DNA of 64,000 nt from Dyadobacter jejuensis (GTDB lineage Bacteria > Bacteroidota > Bacteroidia > Cytophagales > Spirosomataceae), in assembly GCF_003149085.1 (NCBI RefSeq), contig NZ_QGDT01000011.1, forward strand, positions 1 through 64,000, read 5' to 3'. The notes below the pieces were generated by a model, which saw only the letters and a program-made list of their open reading frames with translations, was not told the origin of the DNA and searched no databases. Shown here in pieces: positions 14,598-25,426 of the stretch. Position 1 is the stretch's first letter. Each line of letters begins with the position of its first letter. The position numbers and the translations under genes are program-made.

Positions 14598-17081
14598 CTA
14601 TTTTACCGATTTTTGGTCTTGAGGCTTGTCTTTCTTTTTTCGAAAGGCAAGCTTGATATTGACCTCCCCACTACCATCGTCTTCGGCTCTCAAATAAATA
14701 TTGGATCCTTCCCGACTCGACGGGTCGTTGGGGTTCAACACATAGGTAGAGTCTCTCTTTTTAAGATTACTCAAGGGGATCTGAATATTGATATTGGTTT
14801 TATTGCCAAAGCTATAGACCCCATCTACGAACAGGGTCATCACACTGGACTCCACCTCCATTTTGCGTACCTCTATCTCCTCCCCTTTCACCAAGAAGTC
14901 CCCATGAATAGGAGCAAACCGTACATTCTCGAAATTTCTCCTTTTAAATATCAACCTTTTCATTTTTAAAAAAGGCTCGAAGTCTATCAAATGACCATTC
15001 CGCAAATTGACCTTTACAGCCCCCTGCATGGTCTTGGGCATCAACTTAGCGGCATTATTGAGCCCCGACTGAAACTGAAAATCGGCTGTAAGCAAGCCCT
15101 TCAGGTTCTCACTAGTAACGGTTTTCTGCCCAAAATTATTAAAAGAACTCAACACCGTGCTCACATTGGCATTGGACAAATGCCCCTTCATCTTGACAAG
15201 CGGGTAGGTCTGGGGATTGTTGTTGTCCAATTCGCCAGATATCTCAAACCGCCCTTTCCCAAAGGCATTCATCTGAAAATTTTTGATGCTGATACTGTTG
15301 TCCTTCACGATAAAATCTCCTTGCACCTGTTTGGCACTAAATCGCTTATAGGTAAGGTTATTAGCGGTTAGACGGGCGGCGATAGTCATATTATCGATCA
15401 CATCCTCCAGTACATCGGTTAGCTTTACTTTCTTCCTCCGCACGGGTCGTGCCTTTCGGTTAGATGCCAACAAGGCCTCTATCCAGGTCAGTTTCCAGTT
15501 GGGGATGTTAATGTCCACCACCGCTTGCAAAGGCTTGGCGGAACCAAACAGGTAGGGCAACAAATCGATAAGTCTACCCTTTAAAAAAAGATCGTTTTGG
15601 CCATCATTAAAAGAAAGTGAGGGAAAGACCAAGGCTGATTCGTTGAATACAAACTTTCCGGTCAATTTGCTCAGATGCACGCCACGTGAAATATAGTCCA
15701 CCGACAGGTCGTGAAGAGAGGCGGTCCCCCAAAGGCTGCCGTTAAACTTCTCCTTCTGGGGATCGAAAAATTTCTTAAGACGCCCATCGAAATGAAATTC
15801 TATATTGACCCGCCCCTTCGTGATTCTATACCGCTTGGGATCCAATAACTCGTCCAAATTATGGACCGAATCGGCCCGAAAGTGTCCATCCAGCACGGCA
15901 TAGGGGTCCTTAAAGTCGGTGACAGTCAGCTGAAAATCGAAAGGCAAAGAGTTGAACTGTCCCTTCACGGCTTTGGAGGTAAGCCTACTGTTGTGCACAC
16001 TTGGCAACTGGGTCGTATCGGCCTGATTGGTAAAGGTACCTGCCGCCCGCACATTCTTGATAGTACCTAGTGGTAAATTAAAATCGAAAGTCTTGGTTTC
16101 GAAATTCAGCGCTACTAGAGGCGGCGCAAGCCCCAGCTGACCAGAAACGCTGACGTCGGCATCGACTCGGGTCTTTATCCCGATAGAGTCTATTTGTTCA
16201 CGTATGCGTTGGGTGAGTAAGGGTAGAGCATGTGATACGGCTATATTTGCGGCCTGGAAATTCATGCTAAAACTTTTGATCGAATCCTCAAGATCGAAAC
16301 GGCCTTGTAGCTTAATCTGGTCCTGGAAGGACGTCTGCAGGGTAGAAGGTAATAGCACTACCGATCGCTCCTGAAAAGCTATGTTTAGCTGAAGGGTAGT
16401 CTGCTGATCGACCAAAAAACCACCCTTTTCCGGTTTGAACACCAGTCCGTCGAATAGAGCGCGGCCATTCAGACTTACCACCGCAGCGGTATCATGCTTG
16501 ACCAACCCACTAATGGCATCCTGAAACAGCGCCCCATACCGCTTGCCGGTCAGGGAGTCGGTATACTGAATTTTGAAGTTCATAAACCTGAGCCGTTGCA
16601 GCCGACTTATGGCGTCCTCCAAATTGGCCTGTTCTTTACGTTCCTCCTCCTCACTAGCTCTGGACTTCTGAAATACGGTAGCATTCGTATAGCCATCCTT
16701 TCGGACAAAAACCAAGAAGGCTCCATCCTGAAAAACCAAATTCCTCACTTTTACTACCCCTTTGTACAAGCTGCTAAAATCGAGAGCCACATGTATAAAC
16801 TCCGCTTTTAGAAGGGGCGTCTGATGTTGAGCGTACAGGCTGTCGGTCAGCACGACGTCGGATAAGGTAAAGTTGAGTCCGAAGCCCCCACTAAATGGCC
16901 GGAATTTGAAGTCGCCAATGGCCAGATCCCCGTGAATCTGCCCGGAAACTTGCGTTTGAATCTCCCTAAAAATCTCCTGCCTATGCTTGAGCACCCATAC
17001 CTCAATGGCCCCAAACAAGAAAATTATCACCAGACAGGCAATCCCTAAAGCTTTTAAAATTCTGCCTAACATGATGGTCAT
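14598..17081 (-). CDS. AsmA-like inner-membrane/periplasmic protein
   Basis: 827-residue protein with one N-terminal membrane anchor (LGIACLVIIFLFGAIEVWV, about 13-32) and a long periplasmic region rich in beta-strand patterns. The C-terminal part (about 570-790: FQMNAFGKGRFEISGELDNNNPQTYPL, then GHLIDFEPFLKMKRL) matches AsmA-type C-terminal domains. Family knowledge: AsmA/TamB/YhdP proteins form hydrophobic grooves that move phospholipids to the outer membrane. A role in envelope lipid transport is an inference. The frame can start at 17081 or at a second ATG at 17072. It appears to be transcribed alone. Confidence 0.72.
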   Translation of the reverse strand: MTIMLGRILKALGIACLVIIFLFGAIEVWVLKHRQEIFREIQTQVSGQIHGDLAIGDFKFRPFSGGFGLNFTLSDVVLTDSLYAQHQTPLLKAEFIHVALDFSSLYKGVVKVRNLVFQDGAFLVFVRKDGYTNATVFQKSRASEEEERKEQANLEDAISRLQRLRFMNFKIQYTDSLTGKRYGALFQDAISGLVKHDTAAVVSLNGRALFDGLVFKPEKGGFLVDQQTTLQLNIAFQERSVVLLPSTLQTSFQDQIKLQGRFDLEDSIKSFSMNFQAANIAVSHALPLLTQRIREQIDSIGIKTRVDADVSVSGQLGLAPPLVALNFETKTFDFNLPLGTIKNVRAAGTFTNQADTTQLPSVHNSRLTSKAVKGQFNSLPFDFQLTVTDFKDPYAVLDGHFRADSVHNLDELLDPKRYRITKGRVNIEFHFDGRLKKFFDPQKEKFNGSLWGTASLHDLSVDYISRGVHLSKLTGKFVFNESALVFPSLSFNDGQNDLFLKGRLIDLLPYLFGSAKPLQAVVDINIPNWKLTWIEALLASNRKARPVRRKKVKLTDVLEDVIDNMTIAARLTANNLTYKRFSAKQVQGDFIVKDNSISIKNFQMNAFGKGRFEISGELDNNNPQTYPLVKMKGHLSNANVSTVLSSFNNFGQKTVTSENLKGLLTADFQFQSGLNNAAKLMPKTMQGAVKVNLRNGHLIDFEPFLKMKRLIFKRRNFENVRFAPIHGDFLVKGEEIEVRKMEVESSVMTLFVDGVYSFGNKTNINIQIPLSNLKKRDSTYVLNPNDPSSREGSNIYLRAEDDGSGEVNIKLAFRKKKDKPQDQKSVK

Positions 17082-17270
17082 AGAAGTATAAAGATATTCC
17101 TTTAAACTTAAATGAATATCCCGAATAAATAAACCCTTCTATCAAAAACTATTCCTAAACGAAGCTTACGAATTAGGATACAACCGATACACTTCTCCCC
17201 GCAGCTCCTTTTATACCTCAATATCTTAGGTAAAGAATAATTCAGGAAGGAACATAGCCAAGAAGAGGCA

Positions 17271-17305
17271 TTTTGCGGGAATGAGCGTAAAAAATGTTAG
17301 TTTTG
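17271..17305 (+). promoter_or_regulatory. Bacteroidota-type promoter of lysS
   Basis: TTTTG at 17271-17275, 22 bases, then TAGTTTTG at 17298-17305. This fits the Bacteroidota sigma factor consensus TTTG/TAnnTTTG. The lysS ATG lies about 80 bp downstream. The rest of the 302-bp gap upstream of lysS shows no gene. Confidence 0.55.
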
Positions 17306-17383
17306 CGGTCTCTTTTAAATTCCTAATGAAAAGAAAAAGGATATTTAGGAGGCGATTTTAGCCAAAACAAGCGAAACATACAG

Positions 17384-19102
17384 ATGTTACTGAGCGAACA
17401 GGAAATACTACGCCGTCAGAAGCGGGAAGATTTGATAAAAATGGGTATCGAGCCCTACCCGGCAGAGGCCTTTCCGGTAAATGCCTATGCCGACGACATT
17501 AGTAAAAATTACGAAAACCGTAAGATTGACTATAAGAACGTGAGCATGGCAGGCCGGCTCATGGGGTTCCGGATCATGGGGAGTGCCGCTTTTGCCGAAT
17601 TCCAGGATAGCACGGGCCGAATTCAACTCTACTTCCGCCGCGACGACCTATGCCCGGGCGAAGATAAGACCCTCTACAATACTGTTTTCAAAAAACTGCT
17701 AGACATTGGGGATATCATTGGCGTGCAGGGTTTTGTATTCACCACCCAAACTGGCGAAATATCCGTTCATGTTCAGGAGTTTAAGCTTCTCAACAAGTCG
17801 CTACGCCCCTTGCCCGTGGTAAAACGCGACGAGGATGGCAAAGTACATGACGGCTTCACCGATCCCGAACTCCGCTACCGCCAGCGGTACGTGGACCTGA
17901 TCGTGAACCCAGAAGTGCGCGATATATTTATTAAACGGGCCAGGATCATCAGCACCATGCGGTCGTTTTTTGACACCCGTGGCTGGCTGGAAGTGGAAAC
18001 CCCCGTATTGCAGTCGATCCATGGTGGTGCCGCTGCCAAGCCTTTTACTACCCATCATAACGCCCTCGATATGGGGCTTTATCTCCGTATCGCCACGGAA
18101 CTCCACCTCAAACGCCTCATCGTAGGTGGCTTCGAAGGAGTGTATGAGTTTGGTAAGCTCTTCAGAAACGAAGGGATGGACCGCACGCATAATCCAGAGT
18201 TCACTACCGTAGAGCTTTATGTAGCCTATCAGGACTACCTTTGGATGATGCAAATGACCGAAGAACTCCTAGAAAAAGTAGCCTTGGCCGTAAATGGAAC
18301 TACCAAAGCGACTTTTGGCGAGGTAGAGCTGGATTTTGCAGGACCATACCCTAGGCTCAGCATTACCGACGCCATCCTTCAATATACAGGCCTGAATGTA
18401 GACCTACTCGACGAAGCGGCTATCAGGACCCAGTGCCGCGAATGGGGCATGGAGGTGGACGACAGCATGGGCAAAGGAAAACTGATCGACGAGATATTTG
18501 GCGAGAAGGTAGAATCGAATATCATACAGCCTACCTTTATTATTGACCACCCTGTGGAGATGTCGCCTCTTACCAAAAAGCACCGTTCGAAGCCCGGGAT
18601 GGTCGAACGCTTTGAGTTATTCGTCAATGGCAAAGAAATTGCCAACGCCTATTCGGAGCTAAACGACCCCATCGAGCAAAAAGCACGCTTCGAAGACCAA
18701 CTCGTATTAAAAGAAAGAGGAGACGATGAGGCCATGGAAATGGACGACGACTTTATACGTTCGCTGGAGTACGGCATGCCCCCTGCCTCGGGTATAGGCA
18801 TCGGCATCGACCGCCTTACCATGATGCTTACCAATAACGCCAGCATACAGGAAGTGATATTCTTCCCCCAGATGCGCCCAGAGAAGAAAGTGGAACTAGC
18901 CAAGGATGCCGACTATGTGGCCGCTGGAGTTCCGGCGGTATGGATACCGGCCCTTCAAAAGATGAATCTATTTACGATTGAGCAGTTAAAATCGGCCAAC
19001 CCTAATAAGGTTTTTAACGACTTGGGAGGTTTGAGGAAGAAACTTAAAATCAACGAAAAAATGCCCACCCTGGATCATGTGAAGGAGTGGATAGAAGCTT
19101 AA
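17384..19102 (+). CDS. lysS: Lysyl-tRNA synthetase, class II
   Basis: 572-residue enzyme that charges tRNA-Lys with lysine. An N-terminal OB-fold anticodon-binding domain (about 50-155) precedes the class II core with motif 2 ([19 protein letters not shown]) and motif 3 ([13 protein letters not shown]). About 70 residues follow motif 3, ending in a helical module ([25 protein letters not shown]). This C-terminal extension is absent from the roughly 500-residue E. coli enzyme but usual in Bacteroidota. It has its own promoter and a strong terminator, so it is probably a single-gene unit. Confidence 0.98.
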   Translation: MLLSEQEILRRQKREDLIKMGIEPYPAEAFPVNAYADDISKNYENRKIDYKNVSMAGRLMGFRIMGSAAFAEFQDSTGRIQLYFRRDDLCPGEDKTLYNTVFKKLLDIGDIIGVQGFVFTTQTGEISVHVQEFKLLNKSLRPLPVVKRDEDGKVHDGFTDPELRYRQRYVDLIVNPEVRDIFIKRARIISTMRSFFDTRGWLEVETPVLQSIHGGAAAKPFTTHHNALDMGLYLRIATELHLKRLIVGGFEGVYEFGKLFRNEGMDRTHNPEFTTVELYVAYQDYLWMMQMTEELLEKVALAVNGTTKATFGEVELDFAGPYPRLSITDAILQYTGLNVDLLDEAAIRTQCREWGMEVDDSMGKGKLIDEIFGEKVESNIIQPTFIIDHPVEMSPLTKKHRSKPGMVERFELFVNGKEIANAYSELNDPIEQKARFEDQLVLKERGDDEAMEMDDDFIRSLEYGMPPASGIGIGIDRLTMMLTNNASIQEVIFFPQMRPEKKVELAKDADYVAAGVPAVWIPALQKMNLFTIEQLKSANPNKVFNDLGGLRKKLKINEKMPTLDHVKEWIEA

Positions 19103-19108
19103 ATAAAA

Positions 19109-19144
19109 AAAGCCAAAACCGGATAACACACCGGTTTTGGCTTT
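19109..19144. terminator. Bidirectional terminator between lysS and csp
   Basis: Perfect 14-bp stem AAAGCCAAAACCGG (19109-19122) / CCGGTTTTGGCTTT (19131-19144) with an 8-base loop. It is flanked by A-rich and T-rich ends and sits between two convergent genes, serving both. Confidence 0.9.
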
Positions 19145-19163
19145 AGGCTAACCAATCAGAAAA

Positions 19164-19358
19164 TTATATTTTTCTAATTTGAACGGCATTTAAGCCTTTC
19201 TTACCTTCTACAACTTCGAACTCCACGTGGTCATTTTCACGGATCGTGAGCCCGCCCAATCCTGTCACATGGACGAAAATGTCCCTGTTGGTGTCGTCTT
19301 CAACGATAAAGCCGTATCCCTTGGCCTCATTGAAAAATTTTACAGTACCTGTTGGCAT
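19164..19358 (-). CDS. csp: Cold-shock domain protein
   Basis: 64-residue single-domain cold-shock protein: GTVKFFNEAKGYGFI carries RNP1 and DIFVHVTGL carries RNP2, followed by the usual acidic middle and GLNAVQIRKI end. It binds single-stranded RNA or DNA and acts as an RNA chaperone. It is full length for the family. About 300 bp upstream (19359-19656) hold no credible gene and could contain the long leader such genes often have. Confidence 0.96.
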   Translation of the reverse strand: MPTGTVKFFNEAKGYGFIVEDDTNRDIFVHVTGLGGLTIRENDHVEFEVVEGKKGLNAVQIRKI

Positions 19359-19668
19359 AATAGTGTAATAAATAATGAAATAAGGTGAATATACATCAAG
19401 AACTTATTGGAGATTCATTCTTTCGAAGACCTTTGCGATTCCAATATAAACAGAGGGATATCAGTCAAGAAGCCATATAAATTTTGGAGTTATGCATCAG
19501 AACATCTTGAAAGTAATGAAGCCTTCATAAATTCTTATATCACAAAGAAACAAAAATTGTTGGGAAAACAATTTAATTGTGGTAATAATTTGAATATTTA
19601 ATAGTTAACGGTATTTTGCTCCTTCTTGCTCATTTGTACTGAAATTTACTCATAAATTGTATATTACC

Positions 19669-19932
19669 ATGAAAATACTAAATTATGAGGCTACCAATGG
19701 CCCAAGGATCATGAATAAGCTGAGGTATTTCGTTGAAGACCGAATCTTTGGTGTATGTGCCAATTTGGGAGAAGTACTCAAGATACCGGCCAGTAGCATT
19801 CGGCTCTATTTTATTTACGCTACTTTTATGACTTTTGGCTCGCCCATTATTCTCTATTTGGTCATGGCCTTCTGGATGCAAGTACGGCAGCACTGGCGTC
19901 GGCATCATAACCCTACGGTTTGGGAACTTTAG
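19669..19932 (+). CDS. PspC-domain small membrane protein
   Basis: 87 residues from the ATG at 19669 (73 from the ATG at 19711, which matches the common N-terminus MNKLRYFVEDRIFGVC). It carries a PspC domain with GVCANLGEVLKIPASSIRLYFIY and one membrane helix (FMTFGSPIILYLVMAFWM). Family knowledge: PspC-like proteins sense or buffer membrane stress, but this short Bacteroidota form is uncharacterised. Its 3' end overlaps the convergent glycosyltransferase gene by 20 bp. Confidence 0.75.
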   Translation: MKILNYEATNGPRIMNKLRYFVEDRIFGVCANLGEVLKIPASSIRLYFIYATFMTFGSPIILYLVMAFWMQVRQHWRRHHNPTVWEL

Positions 19933-20941
19933 CCGTATGGATTCCGGGCAGATCAGGGAAGTGATGGTGACCATTTACAAAATACTCCCAAACTACACTT
20001 TTATAATATAGCGGAGCCCTATAACGGGTACGTTTCTCGTGCCTTATGAGCCGGGGCACCATGGCATAGAAAGCGAAGTGCGCCCTGATAATGGCCAATA
20101 CGTCGGGCCAGGCACCAGTGGCCATAAACCGTACACTGGATATCCCATCCAATATTAACCGATAGAAAATGGTCTTCCATCGCCTTCCTTTAGGGAGGTT
20201 TTTAAAGAGCATAATCAGGTTATTGCGGTAATTCAAAAAGGTTTTCCTAGGATTGGACTTATGTAAAGTCCCTCCCCCCACATGGTATACGGTGGACCGG
20301 CCCGAGTAGGTGACGCGGTAGCCTGCATTGAGCAGTCGCCAACAGAGGTCTATCTCTTCCATATGGGCAAAAAACCTTTCGTCGAACCCCTTGGCGGCCT
20401 TAAAGGCCTCGGCCCTCACGAACAGGCAGGCTCCAGTGGCCCAAAACACATCGACTTCGTCGTCGTATTGGCCTAAGTCCTCCTCTCGTGTATCGAATAT
20501 TCTTCCTCGGCAAAAGGGATAGCCCAAATAATCCATATAACCCCCTGCCGCTCCGGCATATTCGAAATGGGAAGGTAGATCATATGCCCTTATTTTTGGC
20601 TGGCAGGCGGCAATTTTCTCATCGGAATCCATAAAACGGACTACCGGATCGATCCAGTTTTTGGTAACCTCAATATCCGAATTGAGCAACACAAAATATT
20701 TCGAATCGATCCTGCTAAGTGCATAGTTATACCCGCCGGCATAGCCTAAGTTTTCGGCGATTTGGATGGTATGGATCTCCGGATGATGCTCCCGTAACCA
20801 AGCCATCGATTCGTCTGTAGAGGCATTGTCGGCAATCCAAATAGGATAGCCAACAGAATTCGCCACAATAGTTGGAAGAAACTTTTCTAGGTAATGCCTG
20901 CCATTAAAGTTGAGTATTACTACTGCCGTGCCTGAGCTCAT
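19913..20941 (-). CDS. Family 2 glycosyltransferase
   Basis: 342-residue GT-A glycosyltransferase of the rhamnosyltransferase-like GT2 group: VVILNFNGRHYLEKFLP, WIADNASTDES, nucleotide-sugar DxD-type motif LLNSDIEV, TGACLFVRAEAF, and acceptor-side motif HMEEIDLCWRLLNAGYRVTYSG. There is no membrane segment of note, so it should act on the cytoplasmic face on a lipid-linked or envelope glycan. The donor and acceptor cannot be read from the sequence. It probably forms an operon with the ybaB homologue 10 bp upstream. Confidence 0.9.
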   Translation of the reverse strand: MSSGTAVVILNFNGRHYLEKFLPTIVANSVGYPIWIADNASTDESMAWLREHHPEIHTIQIAENLGYAGGYNYALSRIDSKYFVLLNSDIEVTKNWIDPVVRFMDSDEKIAACQPKIRAYDLPSHFEYAGAAGGYMDYLGYPFCRGRIFDTREEDLGQYDDEVDVFWATGACLFVRAEAFKAAKGFDERFFAHMEEIDLCWRLLNAGYRVTYSGRSTVYHVGGGTLHKSNPRKTFLNYRNNLIMLFKNLPKGRRWKTIFYRLILDGISSVRFMATGAWPDVLAIIRAHFAFYAMVPRLIRHEKRTRYRAPLYYKSVVWEYFVNGHHHFPDLPGIHTAKVPKP

Positions 20942-20951
20942 TAATACTCCA

Positions 20952-21299
20952 TTATTTCATTAAACTGCTCAAGTCGAACCCAGGTATATTGGGCATTACC
21001 CCGGCTGTGGCCTTTTGAAGATGTTCCTTGACCTTGGGTTCAATATTCTCAAGAGCCTTATTGACGGCCGCTACCACTAGGTCTTGTAACATTTCCTTGT
21101 CGTCGGGATTGACCAGCTCAGGATCTATCTCTAGGCCCACCAAGGTTTTTTGACCATTGACGGTCGCCTTTACCATGCCACCACCCGACTCTGCCGTCTC
21201 CACAATCCCCGACAGCTGCTCTTGTGCCGTCTTCATATTCGCTTGAAGGTCCTTCATCTTACCCATCAAGCCCATCATATCACCCATATTTCCAAACAT
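20952..21299 (-). CDS. YbaB/EbfC nucleoid-associated protein
   Basis: 115 residues with the YbaB/EbfC fold: N-terminal methionine-rich helix (MFGNMGDMMGLMGKMKDLQANMKTAQ), central strands GGGMVKATVNGQKTLVGLEIDPE and the helix DLVVAAVNKALENIEPKVKEHLQK. Family knowledge: a homodimeric tweezer that binds DNA, often next to dnaX and recR. Here it is instead 10 bp upstream of a glycosyltransferase gene. Confidence 0.93.
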   Translation of the reverse strand: MFGNMGDMMGLMGKMKDLQANMKTAQEQLSGIVETAESGGGMVKATVNGQKTLVGLEIDPELVNPDDKEMLQDLVVAAVNKALENIEPKVKEHLQKATAGVMPNIPGFDLSSLMK

Positions 21300-21527
21300 C
21301 GCTCTATTTTTTTGGTATTGTTAAATACTCGGACCTTACCCCCTAGGGGAGGCTATCTTTCTGGCACTTTTACCAGTCATAACAGCCCATTTGAACGCAT
21401 AAAAGTACCACTTTTTTCTACTTATTTGTATCTTTTAGTCGCGTAAAGTAGGTAGGCGGCCCCTTATCTACTGCTATTAAAACCATCTATTACCCATTTA
21501 GATTCCCATATTAAGCCGTCAAGTCTC

Positions 21528-23468
21528 CTATCGCAGCAGCAGAAAGCCCCCTTTACGGACCTGAACCTGTCCCCCTATATCGGTAACCTCAATTTTATAG
21601 GTATAATACCCTTCCGCCGCTAGGCTACCATCCCGATATCCATCCCAGCCTTTGGCAGGATCTTCTGACCGAAATACCACCCCTCCCCATCGATCGAAGA
21701 CGGACAGGACAAAGCGGGTAGTAAAATAGGCCTTCACCTCGAAATACTCATTGATACCATCCCCGTTGGGCGAAAAAGCATCGGGAACCAGTAGAATAGG
21801 GTCCCTGCTGAACATCAAGACGTTCGAATAGCTCCATTCCCCACCCGCTCCCAAAACCTTAGCCCTATACTGATAGCTGGTCATAGACTGGTCGTTCAAG
21901 CTCACCAGGTGATTATGCAGCTTACCCTTCGGGATTGCATCGATCACGGAACCACTTTCATCGATTACTTCTAAAAAATAAGTGTCGATCCCTTCTAAAA
22001 ACGGAGAGGAGGTCGTCCATTCTAATCCAGCAGCACTCGCATTGAGCAAGACGGTACACACCGCATCGCTGGGTGGCGACCGAAGCTGACAGGCATTCTC
22101 ATAAATAAATCGATAACAATAGCTCCTTTGAGCTGGGTGAACCTGGCTGTCCAAAAACTTCAAAGCTTGATTGTTGTCTGGAGAAACGGGCACAAAACCA
22201 GCACCTCCGGCCTCGCTGCGTTCCACAATCAGGTCGTAGGTGCTGGTTAGCCCCACTCCCGTTAAGCTTACACGCGTTTCTACCTGCCCGGGGTCCAGCA
22301 CCGAAACGTATCCATTAATGATTTTTTCGGGCGCTGAGGAGGTAGGCACCAAATCGAGCTCATTGGAATGCGATACGGCACCATTCTCCAGTACAGCCAA
22401 AAGTTCATAGCGATAAGTTTTCCCACACTGTACCGCATTGTCGATATAGGAAACGGCGTTCGGACTACTGAATATCACCTTACCATCTCTTTTCAACTGG
22501 TATTGGCTCAGCTTGCTGGAGTGAGGCAAACTCTTCCAAGTTACCGACACGATTTCGTCCAAGGTCACACTTCCTTCTTCCAGCACCATATTGCTGACGA
22601 TCTCACTCTGCACGGGGTTATCGCAAATATCCCTCGACACTAGGGCAAATCGATACCTCTTGGTAGGGTCCAAGTTCTCGATGTAGGCAATTTGTACTCC
22701 TGCACCTTGGGTTGCCTTTCCTGTGTCGACGAAAGTACCAGTACCTTCGTCCAGCCATACGGCCGTTTTTATGCCTTGCATGCCCTGGAAAGTCACCTTC
22801 GCTCTTCCATTGGAAAGCATTTCGAGGCTACTAATTTTTATATCGGCCAAGGAGGTGGCGCTATTGGCAGCAGTTAACACCAGGGGCTGGGTGAGTCCGG
22901 AGCATCGGCCATCCTGATAGCTTCCATACACCGTAATTTTTGAAAAAGGCACGGTATATTGGTGCTCCAGAGCGTAGTCGTCGCCTTTTTTCCAGGTGTC
23001 ATGGGGGCTACCATCTCCCCAATTAACGATAATTCCATCGAACACCTTAGTAGCCTTATTCTCCAGGAGGGTCAATAATGCCTTACCGTCCGGACAGAGT
23101 ACCAATTGGGCTTCAGGAGCCGCCGTCTCGTAAACGGTAATATCGTTGCAGTAGTGAAAACCCGTTCCATGGGCACTCCCTACTTGTACGATGGTAAAAG
23201 TCCCGGCTTCGGGATAGATATGCCGTGTATCTTCCGTTAAAACGGCCTCGGCGGGTGGGTCGATACTCGTTCTGTCGAAATCGTAGGCATATTTAATGAG
23301 GTCCCCACCGGCCACCTCGTTGGCCACCTGCACCTCCAAGGGAGCACATCCATGAGAAGGATTGAAACTAAAGCCGCCTCCACCGCCTGTCTGTGGACAA
23401 TACTGAGCCGCAGCTGGCACGATCTGCAGCAATATAAGCCCTAGAAGTACGGTATAGAAGTTTTTCAT
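21528..23468 (-). CDS. Secreted PKD protein with gliding/T9SS C-terminal domain
   Basis: 646-residue exported protein. It has a signal peptide (MKNFYTVLLGLILLQIVPAAAQ), a PKD-like domain at about 30-115 (CAPLEVQVANEV, IKYAYDFD, GTFTIVQVGS) and several fibronectin-like modules. The C-terminal CHU-type domain at about 560-646 contains PDAFSPNGDGINEYFEV, FDRWGGVVF, AEGYYTYKIEV and a final KGGFLLLR. Family knowledge: this type B C-terminal domain directs export by the type IX secretion system and often marks adhesins. It is monocistronic. The surface ligand is unknown. Confidence 0.87.
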   Translation of the reverse strand: MKNFYTVLLGLILLQIVPAAAQYCPQTGGGGGFSFNPSHGCAPLEVQVANEVAGGDLIKYAYDFDRTSIDPPAEAVLTEDTRHIYPEAGTFTIVQVGSAHGTGFHYCNDITVYETAAPEAQLVLCPDGKALLTLLENKATKVFDGIIVNWGDGSPHDTWKKGDDYALEHQYTVPFSKITVYGSYQDGRCSGLTQPLVLTAANSATSLADIKISSLEMLSNGRAKVTFQGMQGIKTAVWLDEGTGTFVDTGKATQGAGVQIAYIENLDPTKRYRFALVSRDICDNPVQSEIVSNMVLEEGSVTLDEIVSVTWKSLPHSSKLSQYQLKRDGKVIFSSPNAVSYIDNAVQCGKTYRYELLAVLENGAVSHSNELDLVPTSSAPEKIINGYVSVLDPGQVETRVSLTGVGLTSTYDLIVERSEAGGAGFVPVSPDNNQALKFLDSQVHPAQRSYCYRFIYENACQLRSPPSDAVCTVLLNASAAGLEWTTSSPFLEGIDTYFLEVIDESGSVIDAIPKGKLHNHLVSLNDQSMTSYQYRAKVLGAGGEWSYSNVLMFSRDPILLVPDAFSPNGDGINEYFEVKAYFTTRFVLSVFDRWGGVVFRSEDPAKGWDGYRDGSLAAEGYYTYKIEVTDIGGQVQVRKGGFLLLR

Positions 23469-23691
23469 TTGTCGTGCTGTTCAAGCTTATGGGGCTTCAT
23501 TACTTTTCCTTTCTTCTCGATAACCTAGAAATTTCAGTAAAAAGCAGGCCCTTGCCCCCGTGATGAAACGTTAGGCGTTTTTCCTTTGTTGCTTCATTAC
23601 CAATGTAAAATTAAAACTTTTACAGTTTAAGGCTTTAACTTTGCACCTTTAACGCGTAATTCAGTGAAACTATTTTTCACCTACCAGACTA

Positions 23692-24939
23692 ATGGATAAT
23701 AATAGTAATTCGATAAAGTTAGATAGCATCGAGGACGCCATCGCCTCCATCCAACGAGGCGAGGTCATCATAGTAGTCGACGACGAAGATCGGGAAAACG
23801 AAGGGGACTTCGTTTGCGCCGCCGAGTCCATCACCCCCGAAATTGTTAATTTTATGGCTCGCGAGGGCCGGGGCCTTATCTGTGTCCCCATCACCGAAGA
23901 GCGCTGTGAAGCCCTAAACCTCGAAATGATGGTAGGCAACAATACGGCGCTACACGAAACGGCCTTTACGGTATCGGTGGACTTGCTGGGCCACGGCTGT
24001 ACCACCGGCATATCGGCAAGCGACCGCGCCAATACCATTTTGGCCTTAGTCAATCCCGACACCAAGCCCGAAGACCTCGGGCGTCCTGGACATATTTTCC
24101 CCTTGAAAGCCAAAGCCGGCGGTGTACTGCGGCGGACGGGTCATACGGAAGCGGCGATCGACTTTCCTAGGCTGGCGGGTATGTCGCCAGCTGGGGTATT
24201 AGTAGAGATTCTCAACGAAGATGGTACCATGGCCCGCCTACCAGAGCTACGCCAAATTGCCGACAAACTCTCGTTAAAGCTAGTATCGATCAAAGATCTG
24301 ATCGAATACCGCCTAAAAAAAGAAAGCCTTATAAAAAGGGAAATAGGCGTCGATATGCCTACTAATTGGGGACATTTTGAGTTGATCTGCTACCGACAAG
24401 TTAATAATGGCGCCCTTCACCTGGCCTTGGTAAAAGGAAGCTGGGAAAAAGACGAAGAAGTGATGGTACGCGTGCACTCGTCCTGCGTAACTGGCGATAT
24501 CTTCGGCTCCTGCCGCTGCGACTGTGGTCCTCAGCTGCATGCCGCCATGGACATGATCGACAAGGTCGGCAAAGGGGTCATCGTATATATGAATCAGGAG
24601 GGCCGGGGAATTGGCTTACTCAATAAGCTAAAGGCCTATAAATTACAGGAAATGGGCCGCGACACCGTAGAAGCCAACCTAGAGTTAGGGTTTACCGTCG
24701 ACGAACGCGACTATGGCGTAGGGGCTCAGATACTCCGGGATTTGGAAGTGTCCAAACTAAAACTCATTACCAACAATCCCAAAAAACGCGCCGGCCTGAT
24801 CGGCTATGGGCTAGAGATTGTCGACACCATTGCGATAGAAATTCCCTCTAACCCCCATAACGAAGACTATTTGAGGACTAAAAGAGATAAATTAGGCCAT
24901 AGCCTATCTAACCTGACCTTCCCATCGACCAAGGCATGA
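23692..24939 (+). CDS. ribBA: RibBA: DHBP synthase / GTP cyclohydrolase II
   Basis: 415-residue fusion that starts riboflavin synthesis from both precursors. Residues about 10-205 are 3,4-dihydroxy-2-butanone-4-phosphate synthase ([25 protein letters not shown]). Residues about 215-410 are GTP cyclohydrolase II, with zinc ligands in [11 protein letters not shown] and [17 protein letters not shown]. All signature residues look intact. A promoter-like TAACTTTG lies at 23636-23643. I looked for an FMN riboswitch in the 223-bp leader and saw none. It is coupled by ATGA overlap to the next gene. Confidence 0.98.
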   Translation: MDNNSNSIKLDSIEDAIASIQRGEVIIVVDDEDRENEGDFVCAAESITPEIVNFMAREGRGLICVPITEERCEALNLEMMVGNNTALHETAFTVSVDLLGHGCTTGISASDRANTILALVNPDTKPEDLGRPGHIFPLKAKAGGVLRRTGHTEAAIDFPRLAGMSPAGVLVEILNEDGTMARLPELRQIADKLSLKLVSIKDLIEYRLKKESLIKREIGVDMPTNWGHFELICYRQVNNGALHLALVKGSWEKDEEVMVRVHSSCVTGDIFGSCRCDCGPQLHAAMDMIDKVGKGVIVYMNQEGRGIGLLNKLKAYKLQEMGRDTVEANLELGFTVDERDYGVGAQILRDLEVSKLKLITNNPKKRAGLIGYGLEIVDTIAIEIPSNPHNEDYLRTKRDKLGHSLSNLTFPSTKA

Positions 24940-25367
24940 GTACTATACAATGCGTAAAAACGGATGCAGACGCCCTGAAATGCCGAAAGGCCATTCAGGC
25001 GCTGCGGCCCGCCATCACCGACGAGCAGTATTTACCGGCTATGCACCAAACCCTGGCCGACCGTAGGCAAGTTATCTTCATCGAAGAAGAAGGAGAAGCC
25101 ATTTCGGTGGCCGTATTTGAAACGGGTTATAACCTTATCCGCGGCAAATACATCTATATCGACGACCTATCGACACTCCCAGCCGCCCGTGGCAAAGGCC
25201 ATGCGGGCAAGTTGATAGACTGGATATTGGAATATGCGAAAACAAAAAACATAGACCAGGTCCATCTGGATTCGAGTGTCAATGTGGCTCGAACCGATGC
25301 ACATAGGCTCTATTTAAACAAGAGATTTCAGGTTTCGAGCCTACATTTCACACATCAAGTTCAGTAA
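24936..25367 (+). CDS. GNAT-family N-acetyltransferase
   Basis: 143 residues with the GNAT core: strands ending in [30 protein letters not shown], where ARGKGHAG is the acetyl-CoA pyrophosphate loop, and then [26 protein letters not shown]. The substrate is unknown. Its ATG overlaps the ribBA stop by 4 bp, so it is translated with ribBA, but no link to riboflavin is evident. Confidence 0.88.
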   Translation: MSTIQCVKTDADALKCRKAIQALRPAITDEQYLPAMHQTLADRRQVIFIEEEGEAISVAVFETGYNLIRGKYIYIDDLSTLPAARGKGHAGKLIDWILEYAKTKNIDQVHLDSSVNVARTDAHRLYLNKRFQVSSLHFTHQVQ

Positions 25368-25426
25368 CTTGTCGGTAGTAAGGACCATCTCCTCCACCGC
25401 ACTATTTACGTCAAAAAAGTTAATCC

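Noticed and set aside
19407..19601. 64-codon plus-strand frame opposite the csp leader
   Set aside because: It begins with a TTG in AT-rich DNA and matches nothing. The region is more likely the csp leader and promoter.
23469..23691. FMN riboswitch in the ribBA leader
   Set aside because: The conserved RFN-element segments could not be found. Only a TAnnTTTG-type promoter box is visible.
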